Shown piece after piece: positions 58,781 to 64,000 of a DNA stretch of 64,000 bases (the first letter of the stretch is position 1; each line of letters opens with the position of its first letter). The stretch spans positions 109,508,332 to 109,572,331 of the forward strand of contig NC_133398.1 in the NCBI RefSeq assembly GCF_047511655.1, read 5' to 3'. This stretch comes from Castor canadensis (Eukaryota > Chordata > Mammalia > Rodentia > Castoridae). Below the pieces are notes generated by a model that worked only from the letters and a program-made list of their open reading frames with translations, had not been told where the DNA came from and made no database searches. The translations under genes were made by a program, and so were the position numbers.

Positions 58781-61700
58781 TTGGGTACATAAACTCCATC
58801 TCTGTCTGTTTAAGATTAATTAGCTTGTGCTTCAATTGGCTGTTTCCTGTACCTGGGGTGTGAACCACACTGGAGCAGGACACGTCCCTGCTTTGTCCAT
58901 GCTGTATTCCCGATCGTGTAGGACAGCTACTGGCTGCTCACTGATTAGTTGATGCATAAATGAACACGGGAAGATTTGGGTTGAGTTTTTGGACTTACAA
59001 AAAGCATAAACACCTCTCCACTGGGCGATTCTTTTGTCTACTGCCGGTATAAAAGGATCAATTTGCTTCTTTCCTGAGGTGCAATTTTGACAGGAGGCAG
59101 TGGAGTTAGGACAGGAGAGGGATGTGTGATGGTGACAAGAGCTGGGTTTTGTAGGAACAAGCAGACAGAACCAGTGCCTTAATCGGAAGGTAGACTGGTG
59201 GCCCAGCAGCCAAATCCAGTCTTGAATGTGTCCTCAAGATGCTTGACAGCACACCTGACGCCTTGGAGTTTTTTCCAGAAAGGGGCTGAGGTGCCCTTGA
59301 AAGTGGGCATGAAGACAGCCCTTTCCAGTGGTGTGGGGCATTTACACTTTTCATCGCTGCTTTCTGAGACCGGGATTCCTGCACACGTGTCAGGACGGAA
59401 GCCCACACCTTCGAGAAGTTGGGATGGGAATTTCTGGTTTTTCTGGTGGAAGCTGTGAAGACTTGGCAAAACTGGCTACAATCCTAAATCCCAGGAGGGG
59501 AACATGTCTGTCTTCTGTGCGTGGGCTGGAGTAGGACTGGTCCAAATGTCTGGACCTGTCAGATGAATGACCCCTGTGATCCCCAGCCCATCTGCTTTGT
59601 CCCTGCCTCTTTCAAAGGATTGGTGTGAGCTTTGGGTTTCTGGAGAAGGAGCTGCAGAATTTACTGGAAAGAGGCTCCTGGTTAACCCAATGTGTCCTCA
59701 GTCATCTTCCCCCATCCGTTACAGGCCCCTCTGTGGACCAGAAGGAAAATGGGACCAAGGCTCACGGCACTCTTGATATAAAATTAATTCCTCAGTGATG
59801 GGGAAAATGCCAGCTGTTAATGCATTCTGAAAGTTCTGGCCGTGAGCTTAATACAGCCTGGTATCTGGATGTGGCACTCCTAGACCACCTCCTCCCTGGA
59901 CTCAGGTCCCTAGAGGCTCTGAGGCCGCTGGGCAGTTGGACTCAGCCTAAGGGGTCACTTCTGCCTCTGATTAGCCGGGTGACCTTGAGCAAGTCACCCA
60001 AAGTACATTTCCACCTGGAAAGTAAGGGCAGTGATGCACGCTCTGAGCCAATGAGTGAGTTCACACCTGCTCAGCTTCCAGGCAAGGGAAGGCCTAGGGA
60101 AATGTCACCTCCAGTCACATTGTCACCTGATGTAACACCATCGTTCGAGGCTGGGGTTCTCATGCCCGTTTCATAGAGAAGGTTTCGGGGAGCAACCACA
60201 CTAGGGACAGACTCTGCCTCGGAGGCAGCACTGGGAAGCAGGGTCCTCACATCCCCAGTCCCATTGTCTTCTGTGGACGTAATGAGTTAAGTCACCACAC
60301 CCGCACATCAAAAGGTTACTAAGTGTCTCTGGATCCCAGAGAGTCCTGTCACTTTATCCTAAGATGTTGCATTTGGAGGTGGAGAGGGAAGAGACTGCAC
60401 AGGTCTGAAGGATGTCAGGGAAGTGCCAATTATTTCTGTATTGAACTTGTTTTAAATTCAGACTTCCATCAAACAGCTTTCACATGTCTTTTGTGTCACA
60501 GAGGACTCTTTGATCGTACCTGTTCATTGCAGAAAAATGAAACAGAAGTTAAATCTCCAAAAAGGGAGCTAGACAGACCCCTTAAGTCATAGCTGTTACC
60601 AGTGTTCCCTGAACTACATCTGCACAACTAATACTCGATTTGTGGTTCACTCTGCAGGGAAGCAGGTAAATATTTCCCACTTGACAACAAGTTGGTGGCG
60701 GCCAAGCCCCCTGTGGAAGGGGCCTGTGCTCCAATTTGTTGCCGGGCTGTTCCAACATCAGCAACGTGTGTGTACCTCTGACAGGGCCCTCAGTGGACAC
60801 TCACAGTTGTGATTTGTGCCTGAGGTCACATACCTCCTAGTCCAAAGTGCACAGGTGACAGCCCTGCTGACGTGAAATGACATAAAAAGAAACAAAAAAT
60901 AAATAGATTTTCCCCATTTTTTCCCAAAGAGCTATGCTTGACTTGTAAGCTCTTGCCTGTGTTTTTATGCACAGGCCTCCCCCAATCTAGGGGGCCTGGG
61001 CTTTGATCTGGGGCCCCTTCATGCATGGCTAGCCTCTGACTTGCATGACCAAACTCAAGCCTCTCTAGGACACCACAGGCCAGCCCTTGTGTGAGGCCTG
61101 TGATCTGGGCCTGGCCTGGGGCCAAGCCATGTTGATGGTTGCCAGCCAGAGAAACCGTGTGACCTGGGGGCCTAGAGGCTCAGGGTGGGAGCCAAGCAGT
61201 GTCCTGGTACCAGCTCTACAGAGTGGGGCTGTGAGTTGCCAATGGGACATCACAGGAAGCACTCGTCCCAGGAAACACTGGGAGCCCTTCATCTTCCTAG
61301 AGTCACCTCACTCCCTTGCTCCTGTGGGAGCAACCACTTCTCAGCCATCTTTCACCTGGGCTCCACAAATCCAGAAAGGGACATAGGAACTTGGGTTTTG
61401 TGCCAGCCACCACCTGTGTGGCCCTCTCATAGGTGGCCAAGCAGTTATGTAAGGGCGGTCACTGGGCGGTCACTGGGCTCTGGGCATCTCTAAGTGTCTC
61501 CAGCATGTCAACTTGCTCGTTGTGGCTCAGAGTCCCAGGAAGAGAGAGCCTGGCAGACACTCTGTCACCACTAATGACACTTCTACCTACTCCACCAGCC
61601 CAGGCAGTCACAAAGGCCTGCCCAGGGTCACGGGAAGGAAATGTGGATGTCACCTCTCACAGGGGAGTGACCAGGCCCTGGAAGACTGTGTAGGAAGGAA

Positions 61701-63045
61701 AATTGTGTGGTGGCTGTTGTTGAAAAATGGAGCCTGTTACAGTCTCCTGCTGGGGCCCTGGTGTGCAGGGTGGAGCATTAGCTCAGGGGTCCTGGACTCT
61801 TTGGTGGCTCTCTTGGGCCATTTACCATCAATAGCCAACAGAATTATTAAGTACAAAGGAAACCACGGGGTCCCTGGGTGTCACAGTGGTGTTTGGGGAC
61901 TGGGTGAGCCAGCTGTGGCTTCTACAGCCAGGAACTTTGAGGTATAGACGTTCCCACTGGAAGGACATTAGGGCTTGGCCAATATTCCTGACTTTTCTGG
62001 GATTTACCAGGTGGCAGGCCCACCCCTCAGTTTGCAGGGCTCAAAGCCAGAGAACACATGGATGTCCTCACGTCTGATTTATAAATACAGTGAACTAACT
62101 GTTTAATAAATACCTCATCTTGCCATCTTGGCCAGCATCCTTCTCAATGACCTGGAAGGCTAGATTTGAACTTCGACTTCTTGGGACTCCCCCGAGCAGG
62201 GACCATCAGCCCCCAGCCCCAGCTCTGCTGTTCCACCTTCAAGGGGCTTTGACAAACATACGAGCATGTGCCAGCTTTCTGTCACTGTACCAAGTGACAC
62301 TGTGATGATCAGCTTATAAAATAGAGAAGGCTGTGTGGCTTGGAGTTCTGCAGATTCCAGTGCCTCATTGCATGGCCTCATTGCTTTCGAGCCTGTGGTG
62401 AAGACATATGTCATGGTAGGACAAACAGCAGGACAGAACTCATGACCAGAGAAGAGGAAGAGGAAGAGATGGGTTCTCATTACTCACATCTCACACCCCG
62501 ATGGCCCAAAGACCACCTACTAGGCTCCACCTATTAAAGATCCCACCACATGGGTGGGGAGGGGGTGGGCCTGGAAATACAGGTGGCCATGGAAGGGTGA
62601 TCAGAGGGGGGGAGAGCCCCCATATTCCTGGAAAGAGACGTGGGGCCTTTGGGCAGGGAGACCTGGGGTCCCGGACACCTCGGGTGTGGTCTAGTGTAGA
62701 GGATCTGAGCTTTGGGTGCTGATGGAGATCCCGCTGCATGGCGGGGGCCTTGGAGAGGCTAAAGGAAGGCCAGAGGGAACCTGTGGGCTGTGTGAGGTCA
62801 GCACGGGGTCCTCTGTCCAGATGCATTGGGGTCCAGCCGGGTGCACGTCTGCTCCCTGCTGCTCATGGCTCCGAGGTCATCTTTGGGCCAGTTCGGATAG
62901 ATTCTCACAGGAGGGCTGCCTAGATCACTTGCCCGCCTTCAGGATTTATGAAGATGGTAAATATTTTGTCATTTTTAGTTCTTGTCAGCAGGGGAGAGTG
63001 GCAATGTGGGGGCTTCTTGGATGGGGGACCTTGCAGTTACACAGG
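58781..63045. other. Non-coding region
   Basis: A MIR-like string occurs at about 59970-60030 (GGGTGACCTTGAGCAAGTCACCC). Open frames such as 59820-60176, 61513-61947 and 62716-63075 lack domains. No other element is nameable. Confidence 0.4.
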
Positions 63046-63049
63046 CTTT

Positions 63050-63265
63050 CTTTTTTTGGTAGGACTTGGGTTTGAACTAAGAGCTTTGTACTGGCAAAGC
63101 AGGCTCTCTCCTGCTTGAGCCTCACCTCCAGTTCATTTTGCTCTGGTTATTTTGGAGATGGGGTCTCAGTAACTATTTGCCTGGGCTGGCCTCAAACCTC
63201 GATCCTCCTTATCTCAACCTCCCAAGTAGCTAGGATTACAGGCATAAGCGACTGTCACCCAGCTT
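63050..63265 (-). mobile_element. B1-ID composite SINE, reverse
   Basis: TAGGACTTGGGTTTGAACTAAGAGC...CTTGAGCCTCACCTCCAGTTC is the ID half. The B1 half ends GGATTACAGGCATAAGCGACTGTCACCCAGC. Confidence 0.9.
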
Positions 63266-63267
63266 AC

Positions 63268-63368
63268 CCATTTTTTTTTTCTTTTTTGGTGGTACCGGAG
63301 TTTGAACTTGGGCTCTCATGCTTGTTAGATGGGTACTCAACCACTTGAGCCACTCTGCCAGCCCTCAA
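63268..63368 (-). mobile_element. ID SINE, reverse, directly beside the preceding SINE
   Basis: GGTGGTACCGGAGTTTGAACTTGGGCTCTCATGCTTGTTAGATGG...CACTTGAGCCACTCTGCCAGCCC is preceded by a T run. Confidence 0.9.
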
Positions 63369-63419
63369 ATGCTTTCATAAAGAGCCTCATAGTAAAAATA
63401 ATTTCTACTCCCTGAGCTT

Positions 63420-63612
63420 TTAGGGTACACCAGGCTCTTTGTCAACACTATCCATGTGACATTTCTTTAATCTGTACCATAGCCCTGAGAGGCAAGTGTC
63501 ACTATTTTGCATATTGTATAGATGAGAAAACTGACACCCAGAGAAGTTAGGTAATGTGCCTCAGGTCACACAGCCCGTGAGTGACCATTTCAGGATTTGA
63601 ACCCAGGTTTCC
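63420..63612 (-). mobile_element. MIR SINE, reverse, well preserved
   Basis: CCATAGCCCTGAGAGGCAAGTGTCACTATTTTGC, GATGAGAAAACTGACACCCAGAGAAGTTAGGTAATGTGCC, AGGTCACACAGCCCGTGAGTG and ATTTGAACCCAGG are reversed MIR core and flank. Confidence 0.85.
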
Positions 63613-64000
63613 TCATAATTTGCTCGCAATTGCTGCATTTGACAAGAGAATCTTGCTATGAACAGTACCGTTTCCCTCTGAATTATTGACTGGCAGCTTC
63701 CTTGGGGACATTTCAGGCAGGAAGTCCATCTTGCTGTGTCTGGAACTTGCATTTTGTCAGGCTTGCCCTCAGTCTGTGTCTTGGGCAAGAATGAGGCTGC
63801 AGAGTTGGACCTGCCTGCACAATGGCAGCTAAAAGGGGGGCTATTCCCTAGTTGGCTCCCTGACAACCAGACATACCTAAACCTTAAGTCATTGCCCCCC
63901 CCCCCTTATTTTTGCTGCCCTTTCCCACCTGACTCTCCCGTGACCAACCTTGTCCTCCACTTTCCAATGGCTTTGATTGAATTGTGAAGCCAGAAGAAGT
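63613..64000. other. Non-coding right edge
   Basis: Nothing nameable; a 14-bp C run lies at about 63896-63906. Confidence 0.4.

Overview
This is a mammalian nuclear DNA window, and a rodent is most likely. The density of interspersed repeats, the CpG depletion outside two islands, and the mix of MIR, L2, MER5A, MaLR LTRs and L1 all indicate a placental mammal. The main SINE is a B1/7SL-like 5' part joined to an ID-like (tRNA-derived) 3' part, with a conserved 'gagtggctcaag...tagagcacctgc' core. I associate this structure with the beaver/kangaroo-rat lineage (Castorimorpha). That placement comes from memory of the SINE type and was not searched.

I see no intact protein-coding gene. The only recognisable protein homology is a TLNRD1 (talin rod domain containing 1, formerly MESDC1) reading frame on the minus strand at 30336-31423. 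It spans 1,088 nt, one base short of an uninterrupted 362-codon frame plus stop, because a single base is missing after codon 57. Downstream there is about 1.9 kb of 3'-UTR-like sequence, then an ATTAAA signal and an A-rich tail. This fits a processed, full-length retrocopy. The authentic intronless gene carrying one assembly error is the main alternative.

Layout: 1-5190 is AT-rich non-coding DNA with SINEs. 5190-6890 is a very GC-rich CpG island made of partly duplicated blocks. It carries a (GCC)12 plus 13 x 9-bp array and minus-strand splice-donor-like sites, so it is a candidate promoter/first-exon region transcribed leftwards, with 1-5190 as possible first intron. 6890-7650 holds GGAT and GGA arrays. 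7650-28400 is intergenic or intronic DNA with SINEs, L2, L1 3' ends and a MaLR LTR. 28403-31745 is the TLNRD1 copy. 31745-50040 is again repeat-rich non-coding DNA, with MER5A, MaLR LTRs, a nested L1 insertion and a recent 52-bp tandem duplication. 50050-52130 holds two long polypurine arrays. 52130-64000 has L2 blocks, an old L1 ORF2/3' end split by two SINEs, and MIRs.

Most other open frames lie in low-complexity or repeat sequence and show no gene-like features. No tRNA, rRNA, CRISPR or prokaryotic-type system is present. Nothing here supports a novel multi-gene system. The points most worth checking are the near-intact TLNRD1 copy, the duplicated CpG-island first-exon region with its expandable GC repeat, and the repeated growth of microsatellites from retroelement tails.
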